Shown here: positions 53,577-64,000 of the stretch, piece by piece | Numbering within the stretch: the first letter of the stretch is position 1 | Layout of the letters: every line of letters begins with the position of its first letter | NCBI GenBank assembly: GCA_012295275.1 | Contig: CM022666.1 | Location: forward strand, 9,949,002-10,013,001 | Reading direction: 5' to 3' | Origin: Chrysomallon squamiferum | Lineage: Eukaryota; Mollusca; Gastropoda; Neomphalida; Peltospiridae | DNA: 64,000 nucleotides | The notes under the pieces: generated by a model | The model's input: only the letters and a program-made list of their open reading frames with translations | Databases searched by the model: none | Told to the model about the DNA's origin: nothing | Translations under genes and position numbers: made by a program

Positions 53577-55047
53577 CAATAATTCATTTTCTCAACAAAA
53601 AAAATTAAAATAAAAATAAAAAACCACCACAGCAAAAAAAAGTTGAGTTGGAATGAAATTGTTGTTGACATCAGTAATAAAAATGAAATGGGTATTAAAA
53701 TTGTAAAATTAAAAATAATAAAGTATTATAAATGTTTTTGTTTATTTATTATCCCAGTATCATTATACTTTTATTGTTAAAAGCATTAAGAAGCCATATT
53801 GGACTACATCTGTTTAATTTTTATTAAGGCAGCAAAAATATTTACAGTATTGTAACTTTTATACAATTATTATTTGTTTTAGTGGACATTTAATTTTCAT
53901 TAATGAAATTTGTACTGTGTTTTTACACATGTTGTTACAATTTATTTTTTTCATTCTTGAATTAATTGTTTCAATAAAATGTATTTGTACTGTAATATGT
54001 ATTGTTTTTCTTGCTTTGAATACTTGCTTTGAAAACAGATAAGGAAAAATATATAAAAAAAGAAAACAATGACCATCAGAAAAAAATTTTGTTTTATTTT
54101 TTCTCTTTTATTATCACTGTTTTATTGTTATTTACATATACTTACATTTTGCAGCTTTCCTTGCGTAGCTTCATTTTTTATTTTATTTTTTTTATTTTGG
54201 TAATTTTGTCTAAACTGTTTAATAATATTTCTATGTCCAAATCTAATTAAAACGGGTTTATTTCTAAACGGGTTTGCACAACTGGGATAAAAATAAAATT
54301 ATAGAAATAAAGTGTCAACCATATCAATGTACCTTCCAAAATATATTTCTTATATACATTTTGAATACAATTTGAATTAGACATGTGGAAACCTTTTCAA
54401 TAACTGGAAATACTTTACACTTGGATGTTGTCACTGTAAAGGTATATAAGAGAATGACCATGAATACATACACACAATCACTGCATATCATTTTGCTTTG
54501 GTGTATTGACAATGCTTGACTGAGAAGAGGAAGGCAAACTTGTGAACAAACCTTTTGCATAAACATTTCCAGTTTATAAAACCAGAAACTTTTTTTTTTT
54601 TTTTTTTGACCACTCTAAATACAATGTTCTTTTTCATTTATTTAGAAGAAACAGATATTTTGTATGTATGAATTAAGAAAGTGGAAAGTGGTGGCTTTGG
54701 TGAACCACAGAATGAACACTAGGTGTGATAGGAAATCACTGATAGAAAATTGTAAATCAAGTAATCCATTTTGTATCAGCTGTCTAAACACTAAGCCACT
54801 TATTTTAGAACATATTTTTTAAATAAATATACATGAGTTTGTTATAGGAAAATGTTTTTCTTTCCTTTTTCATTAAATTTTTGTTTTGTTATTTGTGTTG
54901 TTACTACTACTACTACTGCTACTACTACTATTATTTATTTATTTATTTATTTATTTATATAATTATTATATTTATTTTTATTTTGTTTCTGAAGCTAAAA
55001 AAAAAATTAATAATAATAACGATAAAATAAAAAAATATATATTATAG
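53577..55047. other. Intergenic after the HSPA14 remnant
   Basis: AT-rich; AATAAA at about 53973 could be the old polyadenylation signal. No exon recognised. Simple repeats: (TAC)n at 54902-54930 and (ATTT)n at 54931-54956. Confidence 0.5.
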
Positions 55048-55194
55048 CGAAAGTTAGTACTTGAAACTGATGACTGTTTTCCCTGCGCCTCCAGTGAATA
55101 CTTTACTGATAATAATAGAGGAGTACCAGACAAGAACATTTTTTTAAAAATGGCAGAAGTCACTGGAAAAAATAGCATGTGTCTTGGCAGCTGA
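55048..55194 (+). CDS. Orphan exon-like ORF, 48 residues, unknown
   Basis: An open frame follows an acceptor-like ATTATAG and ends TGA, with AATAAA five bases further on (55199-55204). It reads RKLVLETDDCFPC, SSEYFTDNNRGVPDKN and MAEVTGKNSMCLGS, a balanced composition unlike the surrounding low-complexity DNA. No family recognised and no partner exons located. It may be a terminal exon or a decayed fragment. Confidence 0.25.
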   Translation, partial: RKLVLETDDCFPCASSEYFTDNNRGVPDKNIFLKMAEVTGKNSMCLGS

Positions 55195-55269
55195 ATGAAA
55201 TAAAGGGTAAATAGGTAAATAAAAAAAATAAAATAAAATAAATAATTATTATTTATTATTATTATTATT

Positions 55270-55386
55270 TTATAGATTATTAGTTAGCAATAGCTTTTGG
55301 TAAACGAGGCGATAAATGTGTTTTTCATCTATTGTAGTAATTCGGAATTTATAGACCGATGCTGAACAATCAAGTGACGCGAGGAA
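55270..55386 (-). CDS. Orphan exon-like ORF, 38 residues, unknown
   Basis: On the minus strand a long T-run and CAG (a perfect-looking acceptor) precede FLASLDCSASVYKFRITT and IDEKHIYRLVYQKLLL, then a stop. It is not low-complexity, but no family or upstream exon was found. The T-run could equally be a chance poly(A) tract on the plus strand. Confidence 0.25.
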   Translation of the reverse strand, partial: FLASLDCSASVYKFRITTIDEKHIYRLVYQKLLLTNNL

Positions 55387-55389
55387 CTG

Positions 55390-55427
<38 letters not shown>

Positions 55428-55539
55428 AAAATAAATAAATAATAAATAATAATAATAAAATAGCACGTGTGCGCCCGTACCTACACCAAGAGACATAATA
55501 AATAAATAAATAGATACATATTTTTTTCACTTCGGATGA

Positions 55540-55660
55540 ACTTTTTATAATAATCAGTTTAGGGGTACAGCTGAACTAATACCACTGTTCTGAACTTTTT
55601 ATAATAATCAGTTTAGGGATACAGCTGAACTAATATCACTGTTCTGAACTTTTGATTGGA
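55540..55660. repeat. Two-copy ~58-bp direct repeat
   Basis: GAACTTTTTATAATAATCAG / TTTAGGGGTACAGCTGAACT / AATACCACTGTTCT is followed at once by a second copy with about three changes. Confidence 0.9.
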
Positions 55661-55874
55661 TGGTAGAAAATGTTAAGATAATGGGCCATTGTTTGATACA
55701 GCTTGAAATGAAATTAGCGAAGCTGGCTTAATTAAATCTCCATAGAGACCTGGCCATTGGCTTGGCCTGTGAGTTGTCAAAGTGACAGTTCAACTGACAA
55801 GTTTGACTAGGTAGTCAATTTTAATCAAAATACATTAAATTTTTTTGTTTGTTTGGAAAAATAAGTTGAAAAAT

Positions 55875-56500
55875 ATGAAAACATTAATAACTGTAGGTAA
55901 GTATACTTTGCCATTAATTACAATTAATTAAATGTTGTGCTTTGCTAATAATCATACTTTTTTGTTGTTGTCCATATGAATTCCTAAAAAATATCATATT
56001 TAATTATTTATAATTCAGAAAGATTGTTTGGCATATTATATTATTACTTTAGATCTTTTCCCTTTTCAGTATTAATATTATTATTTTTTCAATATTACAA
56101 GATGGACAGCAGTTTTTTATTTGGAAATATTGTCTCAATTTCAAGTAATTGGCCATTTTGTATTTTGATATTTTATCTTCAGTTTTTCTGAATTTTATTT
56201 TAAACTAAGTAATTACTGAGTTTAGAAAAACTGACTAATGAATGATACTGTATCCTAAAACATCAGTTGATTGCCCTAAAGATTTTTATAGTGTAATTAT
56301 AATCAAGTTTTGGCATTTTGTGGTGTGCAGTATAACTTTGATTTAAACTTTACTTGAACAGCTGAAAACATTTCAACCTGTATTTATTTACTTAACTAAT
56401 TTATTTATTTATGTTTTTAGCTCCTGAGCTGCAAAATGAAGAAATGACTGATGAAAGCTTCTGAAAATGCAGGTTTAATACTGCACAGGCTCTGTCATGA
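55875..56500 (+). other. Candidate two-exon 5' transcript end, unknown
   Basis: A first exon ending at 55896 (CTGTAG|GTAAGTAT) and a second at 56421-56500 (TTTTTAG| ... TCATGA|GTAAGT) both have strong splice sites. From 55875 they would encode MKTLITVAPELQNEEMTDES plus F and stop. In another frame exon 2 contains ATG with MKASENAGLILHRLCHE open into the donor. Either a non-coding RNA or the start of a gene whose later exons I did not find. Confidence 0.3.
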
Positions 56501-58640
56501 GTAAGTCATATAACAACATATGATTTCTATTTTTATTTATATTAAAATTCAACTTACTTTTTTTTCAAACTGAACTATGATAATATAGTTAACATTATTA
56601 TAAAATAAAATAAAATTAAATTAATAATTACTGAATAATTGAATAAAGTCAGTAATATTTAAAAAAGGATTTGTACCATGCGATTAATATATTTTTTTAA
56701 CATTTCTTCTTCTGCTTCCATTTCATTTTAAAGAACATCGAAAAATGTTTTTATTTAATTTCTACTTGCAATTATTTGTGGTATTTTCTTAATAATCAGT
56801 TATACTTACAAGAAGAACATTTTTCTTTTACTAGTTATTTTGTGGACTGAAGACAGTAATTTATGTTGTATAATATTAGTAAAGATGTAGCAGCTTTACT
56901 TCTTGTTTACCGTTCTTCTGAGACTTCAGAATCACACATGAATTTCCTAAGAATATGTGGAATCATGTTTTTAATTCTATTCATGGTTTTTAATCTCTGG
57001 AAATCCTAAAAATATTTTTCCTATTTTATCCTTTTTATTTTTTAAAATTTTGTTTTTGACATAATGTATTCAGTTAATAATACATAAAGTTAAATTTTTT
57101 CACCCATCCACCAATCACAAGAATATTTTTTTCAGGTGGGTTTTACTTAATTTTACTACAATATAATAATAATTATTGATCTAAAGGAAGACTGTCAGTT
57201 AATGTACAGCTGACAAGTTACTAAAAGTTAATTTGTGAATTTGTGCAAGTCTCTTTTAAACAGTGCTTTTTTAAACACCAGTGTTTGTTTTACTCAAGTA
57301 CAACTGTTCAGTTTCACATTAATCAAAGGTCATGCTGTTCAGATTACAGTAAAATGTTCTAGCAGATCAGTTACAACTATTAATATCAAACAAGCAAAAA
57401 CATGCACACATATGTGCATAAAGAAAAATAAAAGATAAAAATTATTGTATTAAAAAAGAAAAAATCAGAATATTAAATATAGTTTTTGACATAAACTGCT
57501 TTTATCTTAATTTGATTACCATAGTTGAAAAATAGATCTTTTTAACTGGATACTGTTGTATTTATTTATTTTTTGGACTACATATATAACAAATGTAGTA
57601 AGTATAGTGATATATTAATAATAACAACTCCCAATTTACAGAAACACAAATGCAGAATTAATATTAAAGTAGTTTTAAAATAATGGACTTCATAGCAATT
57701 GTCTTACATGTAACATTTGTTAATTACAGTATTAAAAGTTCACATATTTGTCATAAATGTTGTTTTAATCGCAAAAACATGAATGGATATTATTATCTAT
57801 TTATTTTTTATTAAAAAATAAAATTCACTCTTTTAATTTTAACTATATAATCACCTGTCTGTTCTTTGTGTATGCTCACGCTGTTTTTCTGATAAGTGAT
57901 ATGTCGGTGTGTCAGAATGCAGACTGATCTAAGGGTTCCTTGCCCTGGATGATGCCCTAGCTTGTCAGTTATTTGACATTTAGGCACCTCTATTACAAGG
58001 TTTAATATTTTTGAGGGATCTTGCTTAGGAATGATATGTATTTAATTCCCATATCATTTTTATTTGACTGACCTAAAAAAAATAATAATAATAAATATTT
58101 TTTAAAAATTTAACAGTATTCAGAAACTTCATATTTATATGGCACATTTGTAGAATATTCAGATATCTTAATATTTGTCTGGCACGTTAATAATTCTGAT
58201 ATCTTCATGTTTGTATAGCTGATTTGTAGAATAATTCAGATATCTTCATGTTTGTATAGCAGATTTGTAGAATATTTTTTTGATCATAAAGATTATAATA
58301 TCCCCTTGATTAAAGTAATAAGATATCTCATATGAGAGAAACTTACTAGGTTCAGAATTTCTAGCAAAACATAGGGAATATCCAGTTTAATCAGTGTAAC
58401 ACATTAGTCATAGTCAAAAATAGCAATAACCAATTCAGTGGTGGATCCAGAAATATAATTCAGAGGCTGGCTGGATTGGGATAGAGTAAACTTAATGGGA
58501 GTCCAAAATTGTTTCCCAAAGATGATTAACAATGCACATATTTTGTGAAGTTGTGATTTAAAATAAAAATAGAAAAATCTTCTCTTTCTAATAAACACTG
58601 ATAATGTTAGATAGGTTAGATGATCACAAACACTTTGGTT
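56501..58640. other. AT-rich DNA without recognisable gene
   Basis: No exon identified. A ~43-bp repeat (CAGATATCTTCATGTTTGTA / TAGCTGATTTGTAGAATA) with three to four copies lies at 58120-58280. Confidence 0.5.
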
Positions 58641-58755
58641 GATGTATATGCAGCAGTAATTGAGAGCAAAGTCAGTATGTGAATGTGATTTATCTGGCAA
58701 AAGTAATAAAGGAAAAATAAATGAGAACAGTAAGTGCAGGAATTTCATTAATAAG

Positions 58756-59260
58756 TCAGCCAGTAAGGACCTGGACTGCATGCGACATGGTGCAAAGCCA
58801 CAAAACTGTCAAAATCTGATTTGTGCTCACTGTACTAGAAAATCTATGCATTGCGATAACAGCCAGATCAGCTAGTCTATCTGTTGGTGTGAAACCATGT
58901 GTGTATTCATCTGAGGCAGGTGAAAGAATTCTCTGCCTCTGTACAGTAAGAAACTTCAGAAGCTCACTCGTCACTTGCAATAATTCTTCCATCTCAAAAG
59001 TTTGCTCTTAAATGCTGATGGAATAGGCATCTGATACAGAATCATTCCAGTATCCATACTATTTTCAAGTTAAATGTTCAGGAATCCAAAGTAAACTTCC
59101 ATAAGTCTACCCAGTAGCGCACTAATGAGAGAATGCATTAGCTGCAGCATCTCTTTTGCACACATGAAACTGACAATATAGGCAAAAATTGATGAAGATG
59201 TGTCAGAGGCCATTTACTTCAAGCTTTGTTGAAGAATCCCACTTCCACAATGGCTTGTTT
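58756..59260 (-). other. Coding-like remnant, unknown
   Basis: The minus strand holds two open, non-repetitive stretches: SIFAYIVSFMCAKEMLQLMH with SLISALLGRLMEVYFGFLN (about 59210-59080) and MEELLQVTSELLKFLTVQRQ with SPASDEYTHGFTPTDRLADL (58992-58756). Stops lie between them. Helical, leucine-rich composition and higher GC than the flanks suggest old coding sequence, possibly transposon-derived, but I recognise no family. Confidence 0.3.
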
Positions 59261-59534
59261 GGGCACATAGAATTTCGTTAGATGGAGCTTCAATATATCT
59301 CATTCAGGGTTATTACAATAAACTCATATAAATAATAAACATGTTTTGCATGTATTCTTCAACTTTGGTTTCTTTTTGTTCTCAATGATCTTTTCAAAGA
59401 ACTTTTGTTACTTTGGATAATTGTTGAAGAAAATGAATAATTCTCAACAAGAATCCATCATGTTTGCAATTTGTGCAATTTTGCAGGCATGACAGATAAC
59501 CAAGTTGAGTAATGCGAACAACAACCTGATACTC

Positions 59535-59850
59535 TGCACTAGCGATACCCAAAACATTGTTAGACAATGTGTGCTGCTGTTGTAGTGGTAAAACACTAGG
59601 GATACACATTGACTACATGCCTGGTGTTGTTGTAGTGGTAAAACACAAGGGACACCCATATTTATTGTTGTCAGACATTGACTGCATGTCTGCTGTTGTT
59701 GTAGTATGAAAACGCTAGGGATACCCATATTTATTGTTGTCAGACATTGACTACATGTCTGCTGTTGTAGTGGTAAAACACTAGGGAGACTCATAATTAT
59801 CATTGTCAGACATTGACCGCATGTCTGGTGTTGTTTTAGTGCCCATTTTC
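59535..59850. repeat. 66-bp satellite, first block
   Basis: Four to five units of TGCTGTTGTAGTGGTAAAAC, ACTAGGGATACCCATATTTA and TTGTTGTCAGACATTGACTA. One unit is shortened. Confidence 0.85.
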
Positions 59851-60149
59851 TTGTTTGGTGACCATTTTATCTGATATCTCATTTCATGTCATCATGCAGC
59901 ATAATAGGCTATGGACATGAACAAGAGATATAACTCTTTTTTGCCAGTAAGTCTGCAAGAGTTATCGCCTAAACGCGAGAAAAATGAATTATAATATTAC
60001 AAGTATAATGAACAGAAGTATTACTGGAGCTTTTAAATCTGATATTATTCAAAAATTGAAAATATATGAAATTAAAATATACATAATAAAGACATATCTA
60101 TACTTCAATAAAATATAACACACAAGAAAAATCAATTTGGATGTTTATT

Positions 60150-60800
60150 ATGCATTAAGATATCCATATTTATTGATGTCAGATGTTTACCATATGTATG
60201 ATGTTGTTATGGTCTGCTTTTGTTGTAGTGGTAAAGCACTTGCAATACCCATATGTATTGTTGTCAGACACTGACTACAAGTCACCTGTTGTTGAAGTGG
60301 TAAAACACTAGTGATACCCATATTTATCATTGCCACTTTTGACTACATGTCTGCTGTTGTTGTAGTGGTAAAACACTAGGGATACCCATATTTATTGTTG
60401 TCAGACATCCACTACATGTCTGCTGTTGTAGTGGTAAAACACTAGTGATACCCATATTTATTGTTGTCAGACACTGACTATATGTCTGCTGTTGTAGTGG
60501 TAAAACACTAGTGATACCCATATTTATTGTTGTCAGACACTGACTATATATCTGCTGTTGTAGTGGTAAAACACTAGTGATACCCATATTTATTGTTGTC
60601 AGACATCTGACTATATGTCTGCTCTTTGTAGTGTTAAATCACTAGCAATACCCATATTTATCATTGTCAGACATCAGCTACAAGTCTGGTGTTGTAGTAG
60701 TCATAAAACACTATCGATTGCCCTTTTAATTGTTGCCAGACCTTTGCCACATGTCTGCTGTTGTTGTAATGGTAAGACACTAGAGATGGCCAGATAATCA
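60150..60800. repeat. 66-bp satellite, second block
   Basis: About nine units of the same 66-bp sequence, best preserved at 60330-60600. The minus strand reads MGITSVLPLQQQTYSQCLTT and IN, exactly 22 codons, open across four units. Blocks one and two are separated by 300 bp of unrelated AT-rich DNA. Confidence 0.88.
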
Positions 60801-60819
60801 GCATGCCAATCTGGTTGTT

Positions 60820-61260
60820 ATTTGTGTATGGTTACTAATATGTTTGTCAGTGTGTATATGTGTATTAATGTGTCAGTGTGTGTATGTTTTAAGATGTATG
60901 TATTAATGTGTTGTGTGTATGTGTAGTAACGTGTGTATACTAATATGTGCATATGTGTGTGTACTAATATATGCCTTTGTGTATACTAATGTTTTTGAAT
61001 GTGTGTGATATTAACATGTATGTCAGTGAATGTGTTGACTAATATTTCTGTATATAAAAAATGTGATATGGTGTTTTTGTACTGATATGTAGCAGCGTTT
61101 GTGTATTAATGTGTGTCAGTGGGCAATTATTAATGTGCGTTTTTGTGCTTTTATAAACATATGTGTCAGTGTGTATGTATGTGTTACTAATACCTATGCC
61201 AATATTTGTATATATGTGTATGTGCATACATGATTATGTGTGTGTGTTTGTTATGACCAT
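60820..61260. repeat. TG-rich degenerate repeat
   Basis: Continuous variants of GTGTGTACTAATATGTGCAT with a loose period of about 25-35 bases. Confidence 0.6.
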
Positions 61261-61369
61261 GTTTTTTTCTGTGTGAATGTTTAATACATTAATATGAAAT
61301 TAACTTCTGATGTTCAAAATAAATAATTAGAATTAATAGAATTATAATATAGTTGTTATTATTTATTTA

Positions 61370-61405
<36 letters not shown>

Positions 61406-61432
61406 CATTATTATTATTATTATTATTTAAAC
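61370..61432. repeat. (TTA)n microsatellite
   Basis: About 60 bp of TTA with one TCA interruption. Confidence 0.9.
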
Positions 61433-61679
61433 ATTTTGAATCTTTGATAGTCTGGGCAGGAATAACGGTTTATTCCCGATTCTGGCATTACCGAATCTGG
61501 CAGTGAATTTATAACACATCTTAATTGGACATGCCAGTTGTTCCATTTCTGACATTTTATTTCTCACCCTTACTAATTGGTGTTCCGTCACCTTAATTGA
61601 TGGCCCATCAACTTAATTGATGTACTTTTGTTAAACTGTATTTTGTCCACAATTTGTAGGACAATCAGTCACACTCTAT

Positions 61680-62081
61680 GCAAGAAATGTTCCAGTTTGC
61701 GGGACCTTTTTCGCTCTGTCAGTACAAGCTGGATTTGATGCCCTCAAACATACTCAGCTTGGAAGCTATGTCCTGTGGTGTTGCATCTCCATACCCGGTC
61801 AACAACTTCTTCCTCTCCTCGTCATGTATCTTTGAGATACTGGTCAGCTCGCTTCCACATGGTGTTGGTCAGTAGGTGGACAGCAACTTCGCTCTCATCC
61901 AAGTCCCATCCGGTGTAGTAGTCACGGTGGTAAGGCACCTCGAATACAAACATCTCCACGGTACCGTACCATTCTTGTTACTAATCCGCCGTGCATACCT
62001 ATATCCACCAACTATGAGGTCCACACCTGGTTTTCTGCCGTCCAAAATTTCTCCCTTTGCAGCCATGATCAAGCATAACAA
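61680..62081 (-). mobile_element. FLYWCH/MULE-type transposon remnant
   Basis: On the minus strand, from 62081, an ORF reads GVDLIVGGYRYARRISNKNG and TVPWRCLYSRCLTTVTT. The spacing of G-x-Y-x-Y, W-R-C and a second C fits a FLYWCH zinc finger, although the final His is not clear. After a stop, the same strand continues with ISKIHDEERKKLLTGYGDAT and MFEGIKSSLY followed by a stop and QSEKGPANW. That recalls the IRSSLYRxRxKxRP segment found after FLYWCH in Mutator-like transposases of invertebrates. At least two stops interrupt it, so it is inactive. Upstream on the same strand (62480-62320) a lysine-rich stretch (QKEAAKKKKETS) may belong to the same element. Confidence 0.55.
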
Positions 62082-62113
62082 ACATCTGAACTGAACTGAA
62101 CTGAAACAAAATT

Positions 62114-62184
62114 AACGTGCTAATCAGAGCTAGCTGTTGTGAAGCACGTCTACGACGGGCACACTTTCTGACAGGTCAGCGGGC
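62114..62184 (+). repeat. 71-bp direct repeat, copy 1
   Basis: Begins AACGTGCTAATCAGAGC and ends CTTTCTGACAGGTCAGCGGGC. Matches 62579-62649 with about six mismatches. Confidence 0.85.
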
Positions 62185-62578
62185 GTGTCCATTGCAGAAA
62201 AGTGTTTTGGGTAAGGAAAGAGAGTGGGTTCTCATTATGACTGCAGGACACAAGGGAGTGTCCAGCATATCGGATTGTAACAAGTCAGTTCTGATGTTTC
62301 GTAGACGTTATCCGCTACTTGTTGTTTCCGCCACTTGTCTGGCTCATTGAATATCTCCTAGTCATCACCGGGTCTGTGTTGGTTGCCTCCTGTTTGTTTG
62401 TTCTCTTCTCGGCTGCTGTTGATGTTTCCTTCTTCTTTTTGGCTGCTTCCTTTTGGTCCAACAGTTCCAAACTTTTTTTTTTTTTTTGCCAATGGTCTTT
62501 TTATTGATTTAAAAGGTGCTGTATAAACCTGTAGAGTTTCTTTAGTTTCTTTACATCGGAATGGAATGGAAAAAAATG

Positions 62579-62649
62579 AACGTGCTAATCAGAGCAAGCT
62601 GTTGTGAAGCACGTCTGCGACAGGCACGCTTTCTGACAGGTCAGTGGGC
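62579..62649 (+). repeat. 71-bp direct repeat, copy 2
   Basis: Second copy of the sequence at 62114-62184, 465 bp further right, same orientation. The pair brackets the K-rich transposon-like stretch. Confidence 0.85.
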
Positions 62650-62854
62650 TTCTTTACATCATGACTGTACAGTATTTATATAGGTAGTATTTCCTGTCTT
62701 CACTGCTCATTAAAGTTAATCTCGTTAATCTGTTCTTCATGCCTCTAAATTGGCCTTAATTGCTCACATCAGTTTTCCCATTTCTGGAAGCGGATTATAA
62801 CACCTCACCGATTACATAATCTGGAGACTGCCAGTTTTGGGAACAGTGACCAGA

Positions 62855-63125
62855 ATATACTGGAATGAAATCATTTTTCCTGTAGGGCAGACAAACCATC
62901 AGAGATTTAAAAGTTTTTACAAACATTTGTTTGATATTAAACTTTCATAATAACATATATTTCCTTATTTTTTAAAATCTTTATTATTACCTTTCTTTTT
63001 TTAATTTTGACTAATATCACATTTTCCAACTCTGTGATGGTCTGAGCATGAGCAGTGAATGATCAGAAAACTCTCTGGGATGAAATCACTGTTCCTGTGG
63101 AGCAGCCAGGTCATCACAGATATTT
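62855..63125. repeat. ~220-bp-spaced repeat with partial inverted ends
   Basis: GGAATGAAATCATTTTTCCTG ... CATCAGAGATTT at 62860-62910 (first 20 bases compared) recurs as GGGATGAAATCACTGTTCCT ... CATCACAGATATTT at 63077-63125. TCTGTGATGGTCTG at 63033 is nearly the reverse complement of the region ending CATCACAGA. Confidence 0.5.
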
Positions 63126-63163
63126 GTTTTTCCTCTTTGACTTGTTTTATTATTAATCTATGG

Positions 63164-63361
63164 TGAAAGAAATAGTGATACAGTGACAGGAAATGTCTCC
63201 ATTATTGTCATTATATTGTTATGAAAAGTTTCAAACTTTATTCATATTATTCATTCTTAGTATTTCATTTATCTTTAAAGAAATCTAGTTTAATTATAGT
63301 TGATGAAGTAAATAGTGACTCTCCATCATTAGCTACTGGACTATAATCACTATTTCTTTCA
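63164..63361. repeat. Short element with 16-bp inverted ends
   Basis: TGAAAGAAATAGTGAT at 63164-63179 is exactly the reverse complement of ATCACTATTTCTTTCA at 63346-63361. The 166-bp interior is AT-rich and non-coding. MITE-like, but no target-site duplication is obvious. Confidence 0.55.
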
Positions 63362-63464
63362 ACAGACTGATATTTATTAAACATAATTTACTAATAGTAT
63401 TAATATTCAGCACATCTCTATTCAGTATATACTACTAACAACAAGTAAGAGCCAGAATTTACAT

Positions 63465-63790
63465 ATGATTCAGATTTCTGTAAACATGACATTTGTGGAG
63501 ATGGTTCCACCTGTACAATGGATGCACCATGATTTCTGGGTTTCATGTCGGGGTTCCATGGGTGGGGTGCACATACTTAGGGCTGTGGTGGCTTGTGAGG
63601 TCACTCCTTCAGTGACAGGGATTGTCTGGGTGACGATGCTGCTGATGGGACATCTGTCCACCTGGTGGGTGACTCCTGTCCAATGTTCTTGGACTGGGAA
63701 TGTTACACATGGGGAATATCTCATCATGGATGTTAACAGGTGCTGGGAGTGTCACCAAGTTGCACTGTTGAATTTCAGTGATAAACATGG
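63465..63790. other. Less AT-rich, coding-like stretch, unknown
   Basis: Base composition shifts to nearly 50% GC. Open frames exist on both strands (plus 63465-63830, minus 63470-63727 and 63609-63917), so none can be preferred. No family recognised. Old repeat or exon remnant; it is followed by (CA)n and (TA/CA)n at 63796-63870. Confidence 0.3.
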
Positions 63791-64000
63791 AACACTCACA
63801 CACACATACACACACACTCACACATACTGATATACATATACACATATACACATAAACAGACAGACAGGCAGAAAGAAAAAGAAAAGAAACAGAAGAAACA
63901 AAGAAAAAACTTATCAAATACTACCTCTGTTTGATACAGTGATTAAACAGGAAATAGATTTTGGTGCAGTCAATAATATTATTTATGGTTTAGTTTGTTA

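Noticed and set aside
62114-62184. tRNA or tRNA-derived SINE head
   Set aside because: No B-box (GGTTCGANNCC-like) and no cloverleaf could be drawn; treated as a plain direct repeat.

Overview
The window is animal nuclear DNA. It is strongly AT-rich, its genes are split into many short GT-AG exons, and it carries many micro- and minisatellites. The proteins are typical metazoan housekeeping and cytoskeletal proteins and are close to their vertebrate orthologues. An invertebrate, quite possibly a mollusc or other lophotrochozoan, fits best, but the sequence alone does not fix the taxon. There is no tRNA, rRNA, CRISPR array or prokaryotic operon that I can support.

Layout, left to right. (1) 1-8209 (+): the last 19 coding exons of an unconventional myosin VIIa (MYO7A) covering FERM1, SH3, MyTH4 and FERM2; one intron is a textbook U12-type AT-AC intron. 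(2) 11.1-13.7 kb: a ~51-bp satellite array split by an ~854-bp mobile or duplicated element (copy A). (3) 15.2-17.2 kb (-): four exons of an MPDU1-like PQ-loop protein. (4) 18.3-19.3 kb: copy B of the element, directly upstream of TAF6. (5) 19543-25501 (+): a complete TAF6 gene, 12 coding exons, whose introns hold tandem copies of its own exon edges. (6) 25.5-30.5 kb: intergenic, AT-rich. (7) 30.6-33.7 kb (-): a complete SLC16 monocarboxylate-transporter-like gene. (8) 36.2-38.9 kb (-): a complete N6AMT1/HEMK2 methyltransferase gene. (9) 40.5-43.9 kb (-): a complete short-chain dehydrogenase of the bacterial-type D-3-hydroxybutyrate dehydrogenase group. (10) 44-51.4 kb: gene-poor repeat territory, including a 57-bp satellite present in both orientations and a larger tandem repeat. 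(11) 51.8-53.6 kb (+): a decayed 3' part of an HSPA14-like gene with a frameshift, a stop and a broken splice acceptor. (12) 54-64 kb: no confident gene; a few orphan exon-like pieces, a 66-bp satellite with a 22-residue open frame, a FLYWCH/MULE-type transposon remnant and small inverted and direct repeats.

The genes do not form a pathway. They are independent neighbours: motor protein, dolichol-linked glycosylation, TFIID, solute transport, eRF1/histone methylation, ketone-body or SDR metabolism. All exon phases in MYO7A, TAF6, SLC16, N6AMT1 and the SDR gene add up without correction, so those five models are well supported at base level. The most unusual signals are the AT-AC intron, the minisatellites that grow out of splice junctions in TAF6, the satellite split by a very young element, and the inverted 57-bp satellite. 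No clearly new multi-gene system was found.
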